Shown piece by piece: positions 1-6,141 of a stretch of 9,458 nt of DNA; position 1 is the first letter of the stretch, and each line of letters begins with the position of its first letter. Below the pieces are notes generated by a model. That model did not search any database, was not told where the DNA came from, and saw only the letters and a program-made list of their open reading frames with translations. A program made the position numbers and the translations under genes. The stretch is from Bordetella parapertussis (GTDB lineage: Bacteria; Pseudomonadota; Gammaproteobacteria; Burkholderiales; Burkholderiaceae_B): assembly GCA_943331855.1 (NCBI GenBank), contig CALQNE010000129.1, positions 1-9,458 of the forward strand, read 5' to 3'.

Positions 1-869
1 AACTGTAATGAAGACAGATCGTATTTGCTTTTTATTTCTTCAGGTAGCGACAACAGCCGATGAAACATCGTCGGAACCATGTGTGTGTGGGTGATGCGAT
101 GTTGCGCGATAAGGCGCAAGGCCTGTTCGTTATCCCAGCGATTCATGAGCACGACGCCCACGCCTGCTAAAAGCGGCTGCGCTAGCGAGTATCCGAGTGG
201 TGCCGCGTGATAAAGCGGCCCCGCGCATAGGTGCAGTTGTTTTGTGCCGCACTGATAGCCTGCGGTATTGGCCAACTCAACTGAGGCCATGACAGATGGC
301 AGCGCATAGGCGGGATCGCGATAAACGCCTTTGGGGCGACCGGTGGTGCCCGAGGTGTAGAGCATTCTGCTTCCGAGGGACGGATCTTCGATGTCGTGTG
401 CCGGGCATGAAGCAAGTGCATCATCGTAGGATTCAAAGTCCGGGATGGTGCCGCCAATTGCGAGCTTGACTTGAGCGCGAGCAGCGAGCGAGGCGCCAGC
501 TTGAGCCTGTTGCGTATAGCGGCTCTCTGCAATCAATGCTTTCGCTTCGCAGTTATCAAGGATATAGCCGGCCTCTTCGCCGGTAAGATGGGTATTGATG
601 GGTGTGATTCGCAAACCCGATCGTTCGAGCGCAACAATCACTTCCACAAATTCAACACGATTTGAGCAGAGTAGGGCAACGGCATCGCCAGCCTGAATGC
701 CTCGTTGACGCAAGGCCCTGACTAATTGGTTAGCGCGCGCATTGAGCTCGGCAAAAGACGTGATGCGATCCTGCTCAATGACCGCAGGTTCATCGCCATG
801 ATGTTTGGCGTAGTAGGCAGTACTCATGCCTTGTTCGATACTTTGCATTCGCATGGTTTGAACGTTCAT
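1..869 (-). CDS. AMP-forming acyl-CoA synthetase (ANL superfamily), C-terminus cut off by the window edge
   Basis: The enzyme is expected to activate a carboxylic acid as acyl-AMP and then make the CoA thioester in the cytoplasm. Reading the minus strand from ATG at 869 gives an uninterrupted 289-residue frame running off the left edge, roughly the first half of a 500-550 residue family member. The adenylate-binding P-loop YTSGTTGRPKG lies at residues 171-181. Residues 218-227 (GPLYHAAPLG) correspond to the acyl-pocket motif with its conserved His221, and residues 265-289 (VPTMFHRLL..., then YDLSSL) match fatty-acyl and short-chain acyl-CoA ligases of the FadD type. The C-terminal domain with its catalytic Lys is outside the window. 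The start at 869 has only a weak AGAAG ribosome-binding site; internal Met6, Met8 and Met15 are alternatives. A Bug receptor gene lies 66 bases upstream on the same strand, so co-transcription is possible. Family assignment is firm; the acid substrate is unknown. Confidence 0.9.
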   Translation of the reverse strand, partial: MNVQTMRMQSIEQGMSTAYYAKHHGDEPAVIEQDRITSFAELNARANQLVRALRQRGIQAGDAVALLCSNRVEFVEVIVALERSGLRITPINTHLTGEEAGYILDNCEAKALIAESRYTQQAQAGASLAARAQVKLAIGGTIPDFESYDDALASCPAHDIEDPSLGSRMLYTSGTTGRPKGVYRDPAYALPSVMASVELANTAGYQCGTKQLHLCAGPLYHAAPLGYSLAQPLLAGVGVVLMNRWDNEQALRLIAQHRITHTHMVPTMFHRLLSLPEEIKSKYDLSSLQ

Positions 870-935
870 TGTTAAAGGGCTTCTATTGCAGGCTTGAGAT
901 GAATACGGATGCGCTTTCCGTTTAATGCTTCAGTA

Positions 936-1904
936 TTACTCTGGCTTGAAGCCCGACGTTTTTATAATTTCACGAAAGCGCTCAACCTCATCAATTTGCA
1001 TCTTGCGCATTTGTGCAGGTCCAAATGGCATAAGCTCACCACCGCCCGTACTGACGAGATACTCTTGCGCCTGGGGTGATGTCAACACTTTTTGCATTGC
1101 TGTGGTTAGGATATTGGTAATGTGTTCGGGTGTTTCGGTGCGCACGTATAAAGAGGTCCATAAATAGTTAGAGTATTCTGGATACCCGCTTTCTTTCACG
1201 GTTGGGATGTTTGGAAACTCTGGCGCGCGCGTATCCCCAGTCACGGCAATGGCGCGAAGCTTTCCAGACAGCAACAGGGTTGAAACGCCGCTTAAGTTAA
1301 GCACTGCCCAATCGAGTTGATTTCCAATTAAATCTGTAAAGATCGGAGCTGCACCTTTGTAAGGAACCCCGACAAATTTGACGCCTGCAATACTGTTAAA
1401 CCAATCTAGGGTGAGTTGGTACGAGGTAGCATAGGTACCAACGTTAAAAGGGCGAGGGGATTTTTTGGCTGCGGCGACAAGCTCTTCGAGGGTTTTAAAA
1501 GGTGAATTGCCTGGTACGACAAACGCGCCCATCCCTCGAGTCAAGCCCGACACAGGCTTGAAGTCTGCGATTGCGTCATAAGGAAACGGGCCTTTCATCA
1601 CGAGCTGGTTTAAGCCTAGTGGGCTTAACGTCCCTAAAAATACGGTGTATCCATCTGCTGGGGCGTTTTTTACAGCGGCTCCGGCGATCATGCCATTGGC
1701 GCCAGGGCGGTTTTCGATCACAACGGATTGCCCTAACAGGGTGGCAAGTTGTTGCCCAAAGTAGCGAGCAGCATTGTCTGTGCCGCTGCCTGCGGCAAGT
1801 GGGACTAATATTTTGATTGCTCGCGTGGGGTAGTCTACAGCTTGCGAGTAGGCACAGGACATGAAGGTCAAAAGCGTTGCAACAAGAAGGCTGACTCTTT
1901 TCAT
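936..1904 (-). CDS. Bug-family TTT periplasmic solute-binding protein (divergent N-terminal motif)
   Basis: This is a 322-residue periplasmic receptor of the tripartite tricarboxylate transporter type, which normally delivers a carboxylate or similar small molecule to a TctA/TctB membrane pair. Residues 1-22 form a Sec signal peptide with probable cleavage after SQA, before VDYPTRAI. Family marks are YPTRAIKILVP (25-35), VVIENRPGANG (61-71), DGYTVFLGT (84-92) and the VPYKGAA loop (180-186). The frame is open up to position 2000, but that longer start would put 32 polar residues before the signal peptide. ATG at 1904 follows an AGAGAGAC ribosome-binding site, so I chose it. The usual VPFPPGGxTD segment is replaced by VPLAAGSGTD, suggesting an altered ligand site. 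A Cys at residue 17 is not in a good lipobox. No TctA/TctB genes are in the window, so this is an orphan receptor here. Ligand unknown. Confidence 0.93.
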   Translation of the reverse strand: MKRVSLLVATLLTFMSCAYSQAVDYPTRAIKILVPLAAGSGTDNAARYFGQQLATLLGQSVVIENRPGANGMIAGAAVKNAPADGYTVFLGTLSPLGLNQLVMKGPFPYDAIADFKPVSGLTRGMGAFVVPGNSPFKTLEELVAAAKKSPRPFNVGTYATSYQLTLDWFNSIAGVKFVGVPYKGAAPIFTDLIGNQLDWAVLNLSGVSTLLLSGKLRAIAVTGDTRAPEFPNIPTVKESGYPEYSNYLWTSLYVRTETPEHITNILTTAMQKVLTSPQAQEYLVSTGGGELMPFGPAQMRKMQIDEVERFREIIKTSGFKPE

Positions 1905-1967
1905 TATTATGTGTCTCTCTGTTTTTGCGCATGAGAGATGCCCATGAGCTGTGTGCTGCGCGACTTC

Positions 1968-2004
1968 AAAAAAAGTAACACGCAGGTGACATAGCGTCAA
2001 CGTG
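1968..2004 (-). terminator. Probable intrinsic terminator after the second Bug gene
   Basis: Reading the minus strand just past the stop codon of the Bug gene that ends at 2019, two nested four-base stems occur: CACG/CGTG (outer) and TGAC/GTCA (inner), spanning 2004-1979. They enclose a five-base loop and an asymmetric internal bulge. Four bases later comes a run of seven T on the minus strand (1974-1968). Hairpin plus T-tract in the intergenic gap fits Rho-independent termination and would separate the two tandem Bug genes. The stem is short and bulged, so strength is uncertain. Confidence 0.4.
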
Positions 2005-2018
2005 CCGAAAAGTTCAGG

Positions 2019-3041
2019 CTATTGCAGCTTGATGTTGTTGTCTTTGATGACTTTTCCCCAAAATGCCGTTTGATCGACCATCCACTGTTGAACCTCTTTG
2101 GGGCTCAGGGTGACTGGTTCAGAGCCCAGTTCGAAAAACCGTTTTTGCACCTCGGGTTTAGCGGCAATTCGTTGTACTTCAGCATTGATTTTTTCGATAA
2201 TGGCGGGTGGTGTACCAGTCGTTGTCATCATTCCCTGAAAAGATCCCGTGACAAAGTTTGGTACTTTTTCACTAATCGCAGGGGTTTCCGGGATTTGACC
2301 AAAACGTTTAGGGCTAGCAACGGCGATAAGTTTAAAACTACCGGCTTTCACCATCCCGTAGGTTGCCAAGAAGCTGTTCAAGGTTGAGTCGATTTGACCG
2401 CCCGCCAGATCGCTGACGACCTGAGCCCCACCTTTATAGCCAATGAAGTTCAATTCAAACCCTAGACTTTGACTCATGACGACACCCGCCAAGTGTGTCG
2501 AAGTGCCTAGAGTGACGCCAAGACTTAAGGGATTTTTTTGTGCCTTAGCGTAGGCAATAAATTCTTCGAAGGTTGTGACTGGCATTTGATTTTTCACTAC
2601 CAGGATATGGGGTGAAAAGGCTGCAATTACGACGGGTGTTAACTCTTTGCCAGGGTTGTAAGTGAGCGAAGGCATGAGCGCAGGGCTCATGGTGAAGGTG
2701 CTCATGTCGGCAAGAACAAGGGTGTGGCCATCGGGCTTGGCACTGGCAACATATTGGCCACCCAGGTGGCCCGAGGCTCCAGGTTTGTTTTCAACGAGTA
2801 CGGTTTGTTTCCAGGTTTCACCAAGCTCTTTGGCAAAGAGACGCGCCACGATGTCTGAAGCGCCACCGGCGGGAAACGGCACTACGATTTTGACTTGTCG
2901 CTCTGGGAAACTGGCAGCCAGATCGGTCTGAGCCTGAGCATCAGTGCTAGAAATAAAAAAAGAAACTAGGGTCGCTGTACACGCAATAATAATCCGGCTG
3001 AACTGTCTGAGGTGCTTGCTATCAGGGCGAGCTTGTTGCAT
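2019..3041 (-). CDS. Bug-family TTT periplasmic solute-binding protein
   Basis: A 340-residue secreted receptor of the Bug/TctC family, which captures small organic acids in the periplasm. The N-terminus has a long basic stretch (Arg5, Lys9, His10, Arg12, Arg16), a hydrophobic core (about residues 17-31) and a clear signal peptidase site after AQA at residue 37. The mature domain shows the canonical VPFPAGGASD (54-63), VENKPGASGHLG (83-94), DGHTLVLAD (104-112) and the GYKGGAQ loop (201-207) followed by DLAGGQID. ATG at 3041 is preceded by a good GGAG ribosome-binding site nine bases upstream (complement of 3047-3050), which decides the start. It is transcribed divergently from the M20 peptidase gene and probably ends at the hairpin at 1968-2004. 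No membrane partner genes are nearby. Family certain, ligand unknown; divergent pairing with the peptidase hints at, but does not prove, a related substrate. Confidence 0.95.
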   Translation of the reverse strand: MQQARPDSKHLRQFSRIIIACTATLVSFFISSTDAQAQTDLAASFPERQVKIVVPFPAGGASDIVARLFAKELGETWKQTVLVENKPGASGHLGGQYVASAKPDGHTLVLADMSTFTMSPALMPSLTYNPGKELTPVVIAAFSPHILVVKNQMPVTTFEEFIAYAKAQKNPLSLGVTLGTSTHLAGVVMSQSLGFELNFIGYKGGAQVVSDLAGGQIDSTLNSFLATYGMVKAGSFKLIAVASPKRFGQIPETPAISEKVPNFVTGSFQGMMTTTGTPPAIIEKINAEVQRIAAKPEVQKRFFELGSEPVTLSPKEVQQWMVDQTAFWGKVIKDNNIKLQ

Positions 3042-3163
3042 GGGCTACTCCAGTAAAAGGCATCGACGGTATAACGATTATTTAGTATGGTAACTTCAAA
3101 AAGCGAATTCGAATATTTCAATACAATAAATCTTTCAAACTAATCTTCTTCATCGGGTATTCC
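3042..3163. promoter_or_regulatory. Divergent intergenic region between Bug receptor and M20 peptidase
   Basis: This 122-base AT-rich gap must hold promoters for both divergent genes. On the plus strand TACAAT at 3122-3127 resembles a -10 box, about 36 bases before the peptidase ATG, but no good -35 stands at the right distance. On the minus strand TTGAAG (complement of 3094-3099) could be a -35 with a poor -10 (CGTTAT) 17 bases on. An eight-base palindrome CGAATTCG at 3104-3111 is near the centre and could be a small operator. The elements are weak, so these are suggestions only. Confidence 0.3.
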
Positions 3164-4501
3164 ATGATGCTTCAAGCCAAAGTTTTACGTTTTCTGAAAT
3201 ATTTTCAGAGAGGCTTTGTCTTATTGCTCGTTGGGCTCATGTGTGGGCAAGTGGCTTCCGTGTCTCAAGCGTATGCCCAGGGAACGACAGCACAAAACCG
3301 GGTGGTGAAACAAAAAGCAGACGACGCGGTTGCCCCACTCCTAGATACGCTTAAAACCTTGGTGGGTATCGAGTCTGGTAGTCGCGATCTGGAAGGTTTG
3401 GCCCAGCTTGGCGATGTTATTGCCGCCGAGTTAAAGAGTTTAGGAATGCAGGTTGAGATCATTCCAACTAAAGCACCGGACGCCCATCCACAATTAAAGG
3501 GTGCTGAATTGGGTTCGATCGTCTACGGTCGAAAAACCGGAACTGGTAAAAAGAAGGTACTGCTGATCGCGCATCGGGATACTGTTTACACAAAAGGCAT
3601 GGGTGCAAAACAACCGTTTCGGATTGATGGTGATCGTGCGTATGGTTTAGGGATTTCAGATGACAAGAGCGGCGTGGCGTTAATTATGCATACCGTACGT
3701 TTGTTGAAAGAAATTGGCTTTCAAGATTATGAAGAGCTTGCCGTTGCGATTAACGGAGATGAAGAAATTGGTTCGCCGGGTTCTAGCCAATTCCTCATTG
3801 AGAAAGGTGGTGTGTATGATGCTGTGCTTTCTTTTGAGGGTGGTGGCTATGAAAAAAATATGGTCCGGTTGGCAACCAGCAGCATCGCGATTGTTGAAAT
3901 GAATGTTGAAGGTAAGGCTTCGCATGCTGGTGCGCGTCCTGAAGCGGGGCGCAATGCAATCTATGAGCTGTCGCATCAGATCTTAAAGACTCGCAATTTT
4001 GGTGATCCAGCCTTGGGTTTGAAGATTAACTGGACTGTGATTCAGGGCGGCGGAACCCGTAACGTGATTCCGGCATCTGCCTCAGCGATTGCCGATGTAC
4101 GGTCCTTGTTCAACAAAGATATGGATAAGATGGAGGCGGATTTAAACGCGGCGATTACAGAAAAGCTGATTCCAGATACGAAGATTAACTTGTCGTTTTA
4201 CCGCAGTCGGCCTGCATTTGAGGCGACACCGGCCTCGAGGGTCATTGCGGCGCGGGCTGTCGAGATCTTTAAAGAGATTGGCCAGCCACTGCACGTGGCT
4301 GAGGTTGCAACGGGTGGTGGAACTGATGCTGCGTTTGCGGGGCTAAAGCCTAAGGGCGGTGTACTAGAAAGTTTTGGCTTGCGAGGCTATGGTGCGCATT
4401 CCAATGACGACGAGTACATCTTTATTGACTCTATTGCTCCGCGTTTGTATTTATCAGCCAGAATGGTGATGGATATCGGCAGCGGGCAAGTTAAGTGGTA
4501 A
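3164..4501 (+). CDS. Exported M20 zinc carboxypeptidase, carboxypeptidase G2-like (glutamate carboxypeptidase)
   Basis: Members of this M20A group are periplasmic di-zinc exopeptidases; Pseudomonas carboxypeptidase G2 removes C-terminal glutamate from folates and N-acyl-glutamates. The 445-residue product starts with a basic, hydrophobic signal peptide cleaved most likely after AYA at residue 38. By motif comparison with carboxypeptidase G2, expected zinc ligands are His137 (AHRDTV), bridging Asp166 (GISDDKSG), Glu201, Glu225 (SFEGGG) and His412 (GAHSND), with Glu200 as catalytic base (GDEEIGS). The inserted dimerisation domain is present, with GKASHAGARPE at 250-260 and NVIPASA at 300-306. 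GGGTDAA (384-390) also matches. Zinc site and length are complete, so the enzyme should be active. Two ATGs stand in tandem at the start, with only a weak ribosome-binding site. It heads a same-strand set with the adaptor and amidase. Substrate specificity is inferred from family resemblance only. Confidence 0.92.
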   Translation: MMLQAKVLRFLKYFQRGFVLLLVGLMCGQVASVSQAYAQGTTAQNRVVKQKADDAVAPLLDTLKTLVGIESGSRDLEGLAQLGDVIAAELKSLGMQVEIIPTKAPDAHPQLKGAELGSIVYGRKTGTGKKKVLLIAHRDTVYTKGMGAKQPFRIDGDRAYGLGISDDKSGVALIMHTVRLLKEIGFQDYEELAVAINGDEEIGSPGSSQFLIEKGGVYDAVLSFEGGGYEKNMVRLATSSIAIVEMNVEGKASHAGARPEAGRNAIYELSHQILKTRNFGDPALGLKINWTVIQGGGTRNVIPASASAIADVRSLFNKDMDKMEADLNAAITEKLIPDTKINLSFYRSRPAFEATPASRVIAARAVEIFKEIGQPLHVAEVATGGGTDAAFAGLKPKGGVLESFGLRGYGAHSNDDEYIFIDSIAPRLYLSARMVMDIGSGQVKW

Positions 4502-4540
4502 TGTGTATGTAGCCGTTACGTGAGCTGTGCTGTTATTGAA

Positions 4541-4547
4541 AGGAGAG
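4541..4547 (+). promoter_or_regulatory. Ribosome-binding site that fixes the start of the small adaptor gene
   Basis: AGGAGAG lies with AGGAG ending seven bases before ATG at 4553. The frame is open further upstream to an ATG at 4520, but that start has no comparable site and would add eleven residues lying over this Shine-Dalgarno sequence, so 4553 is preferred. Confidence 0.7.
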
Positions 4548-4552
4548 TGATC

Positions 4553-4747
4553 ATGAAACAAACAGAATTGACTCAAGAACTTGTGTTGGCTGTGGCAGTC
4601 AAACAGGCAGGTCTAGAAAAAACGTTTCAAAAATTTCCCGAAGATATTTCGGTTGCGTTTAATACAGTGACTAAATTGCGGGCAGCGGGTCAGTTGTCAT
4701 GCGACCCCTTAACCGAGTTTTGGCCACCGATGCGAGTAAAGGAGTAA
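4553..4747 (+). CDS. AtzG/GatC-like small adaptor subunit of the downstream amidase (DUF4089-like)
   Basis: A 64-residue cytoplasmic protein, MKQTELTQEL to WPPMRVKE, with no signal peptide. Its layout resembles AtzG/DUF4089 proteins and, more distantly, GatC: an N-terminal helix, a central FPEDI..AFNTVTKLR helix (residues 28-43), then an extended tail with DPLTEFWPPM (51-60) in the place where AtzG has its E-P-A-P-type C-terminal segment. In known systems such a protein wraps round the GatA-like amidase AtzE and stabilises it. The position fits: its stop codon is three bases before the amidase ATG, and the amidase ribosome-binding site lies inside its last codons, implying translational coupling. 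The assignment rests on size, position and weak sequence resemblance; that the gene is real is well supported by the strong ribosome-binding site and spacing. Confidence 0.75.
   Translation: MKQTELTQELVLAVAVKQAGLEKTFQKFPEDISVAFNTVTKLRAAGQLSCDPLTEFWPPMRVKE
4738..4744 (+). promoter_or_regulatory. Amidase ribosome-binding site embedded in the adaptor's last codons
   Basis: AAAGGAG ends six bases before ATG at 4751 and overlaps the Lys-Glu codons that end the small upstream gene. The arrangement indicates coupled translation of the two proteins, as expected for subunits made in fixed proportion. Confidence 0.7.
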
Positions 4748-4750
4748 GCC

Positions 4751-6115
4751 ATGCACTGGATGACTGCTGCTGAGATTGCCTCGGCCTACCGAAAGAAAAC
4801 CTTATCTCCCGTCGAGTTAACACAAACTCTTTTGGCGAGAATCGATTCGCTCAATCCTAAATGTCACGCCTTTATCAGCGTTGATCACGAGGGTGCGCTC
4901 GCGTCTGCACGCGAGGCCGAACGCGAGATCTTTGCGGGTCGTGCATTAGGGCCTCTGCATGGTATTCCCCTTGGGATCAAAGATATTATCGATGTCGCCG
5001 GACAGACTACGACCTGCCACTCAAAGATCCAACTCGAGCATCGTGCCGCCGAAGATGCGCAAGTGATCCGCAAGCTACGGGCTGCGGGCGTCACCTTGAT
5101 GGGTAAACTAGCCTTACATGAGTTCGCCATTGGCGGCCCCTCGTTTGATTTGCCCTTTCCACCTGCACGCAATCCCTGGAATCTGAATCATCATCCGGGT
5201 GGTTCATCTTCTGGCTCGGGGGCGGCCTTAGCAGCTGGGTTGGTACCACTCGCCTTAGGTACCGATACCGGTGGCTCGATCCGAAATCCTGCAGCCTGTT
5301 GCGGCATTGTGGGTTTAAAAGCCACCTATGAATTAGTGTCCCGCCGCGGGGTGTTTACGCTGTCTTCGACCTTGGATCATGTGGGTCCGATGGCCCGAAC
5401 GGTCGAGGACACGGGCTTGCTGTTAAATGCGATAGCCGAACCACAGGGTGACCGCTTGACGCCTAACTATGTCGCTGACTTAGCGCGCGGGGTCAAAGGT
5501 TTGCGCATTGGCTATGTTCGTCATTTTCATGAAGTTGATGAAATTGCACATCCCGACGTGGCTGCGGCACTCGATGAATCTGTCAAAGTATTTACCAAAC
5601 TTGGGGCGATGGTCACCGATGTCAAGCTGCCGCCTTTGAACGATTTTTTGACACCACAAAAGCTTTTGATGATGGCAGAAGGTTGGGCCGTACACGAAAA
5701 ATGGTTGCGCGAGCGCCCGCAGGATTATGCACAAATGTCAAGGCGCAAGCTGTTGACTGGGGCCTTTGTCACGGGCGGCGAATATGTTCAATCCATGCAA
5801 ATGCGCCGTATCCTGATTGACGCTGTCGACAATATGTTTAGAGACTACGACGTACTGCTAGTCGCAAACTCTATGGATCCCGCCTGCCGCATCGATGATG
5901 AGCCTGAAATTATTCGCACCTACACGCGCCAGGCGAGAATGCCCTTTAACTTGACTGGGCATCCTGCGATCGCTGTGATGACCGGACAGTCATCAAACGG
6001 GCTGCCGGTGTCGATGCAATTAGTCGGTAAAAGTTTTAGCGAAACGACGTTATTGCGTATCGCGGCTGCCTATGAGCAAGCGACGCCCTGGCATCGCATG
6101 CACCCTACGATGTAA
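4751..6115 (+). CDS. Amidase-signature family amidohydrolase (AtzE/GatA-like)
   Basis: Cytoplasmic amide hydrolase of 454 residues with the complete Ser-cisSer-Lys triad. Lys77 is in GIPLGIKDIIDVAG, the cis-Ser is Ser152 in PGGSSSGSGAA, and the nucleophile is Ser176 in GTDTGGSIRNPA. The 24-residue Ser-Ser spacing equals that of fatty-acid amide hydrolase. CGIVGLKATY (184-193) and the DHVGPMARTVED segment (209-220) complete the family signature. Length is typical for AtzE and GatA-type amidases. No signal peptide is seen. It is preceded by a small adaptor-like gene, an arrangement found for AtzG-AtzE (1-carboxybiuret hydrolase), but the cyanuric acid and allophanate hydrolase genes of that pathway are not here, so the substrate may be different. 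A tRNA amidotransferase role is unlikely because gatB is absent and the context is catabolic. The gene ends against a convergent Bug gene. Confidence 0.93.
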   Translation: MHWMTAAEIASAYRKKTLSPVELTQTLLARIDSLNPKCHAFISVDHEGALASAREAEREIFAGRALGPLHGIPLGIKDIIDVAGQTTTCHSKIQLEHRAAEDAQVIRKLRAAGVTLMGKLALHEFAIGGPSFDLPFPPARNPWNLNHHPGGSSSGSGAALAAGLVPLALGTDTGGSIRNPAACCGIVGLKATYELVSRRGVFTLSSTLDHVGPMARTVEDTGLLLNAIAEPQGDRLTPNYVADLARGVKGLRIGYVRHFHEVDEIAHPDVAAALDESVKVFTKLGAMVTDVKLPPLNDFLTPQKLLMMAEGWAVHEKWLRERPQDYAQMSRRKLLTGAFVTGGEYVQSMQMRRILIDAVDNMFRDYDVLLVANSMDPACRIDDEPEIIRTYTRQARMPFNLTGHPAIAVMTGQSSNGLPVSMQLVGKSFSETTLLRIAAAYEQATPWHRMHPTM

Positions 6116-6120
6116 CAGAC

Positions 6121-6141
6121 AAGTCCAACTCAGTTGGACTT
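6121..6141. terminator. Palindromic hairpin between convergent genes, possible bidirectional terminator
   Basis: Arms AAGTCCAACT (6121-6130) and AGTTGGACTT (6132-6141) are perfect ten-base inverted repeats about a single C, practically a nine-pair or shorter stem with a small loop. It begins five bases after the amidase stop codon and contains the stop codon and last three codons (Lys-Ser-Asn) of the opposing Bug gene. There is no T-tract on the plus strand and only a poor one on the minus strand, so it may act as a weak bidirectional terminator or a 3' end stabiliser. Confidence 0.5.

Noticed and set aside
182..532. 116-codon open frame on the minus strand
   Set aside because: It is a shadow frame of the acyl-CoA synthetase, whose own frame contains the P-loop and family motifs and stays open to the edge.
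1840..1860. Lipoprotein signal at Cys17 of the first Bug protein
   Set aside because: The residues before Cys are Phe-Met-Ser, lacking the Leu/Ala pattern of a lipobox, and a good signal peptidase I site follows at residue 22.
1905..2000. N-terminal extension of the first Bug gene to an ATG at 2000
   Set aside because: It would bury a clear signal peptide 32 residues inside the protein and translate through the terminator-like hairpin; ATG 1904 has an AGAGAGAC site.
3680..3976. Antisense open frame inside the M20 peptidase gene
   Set aside because: No family motifs and it is fully overlapped by a gene with an intact zinc site.
4520..4552. Longer start for the small adaptor gene
   Set aside because: No ribosome-binding site there, and the extra codons overlap the strong AGGAG used by ATG 4553.
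4885..5172. Antisense open frame inside the amidase gene
   Set aside because: It opposes the catalytic Lys region and has no recognisable domain; typical high-GC third-position shadow.
4751..6115. GatA subunit of a tRNA amidotransferase
   Set aside because: No gatB, the preceding small gene is only distantly GatC-like, and the surroundings are receptors and catabolic enzymes.
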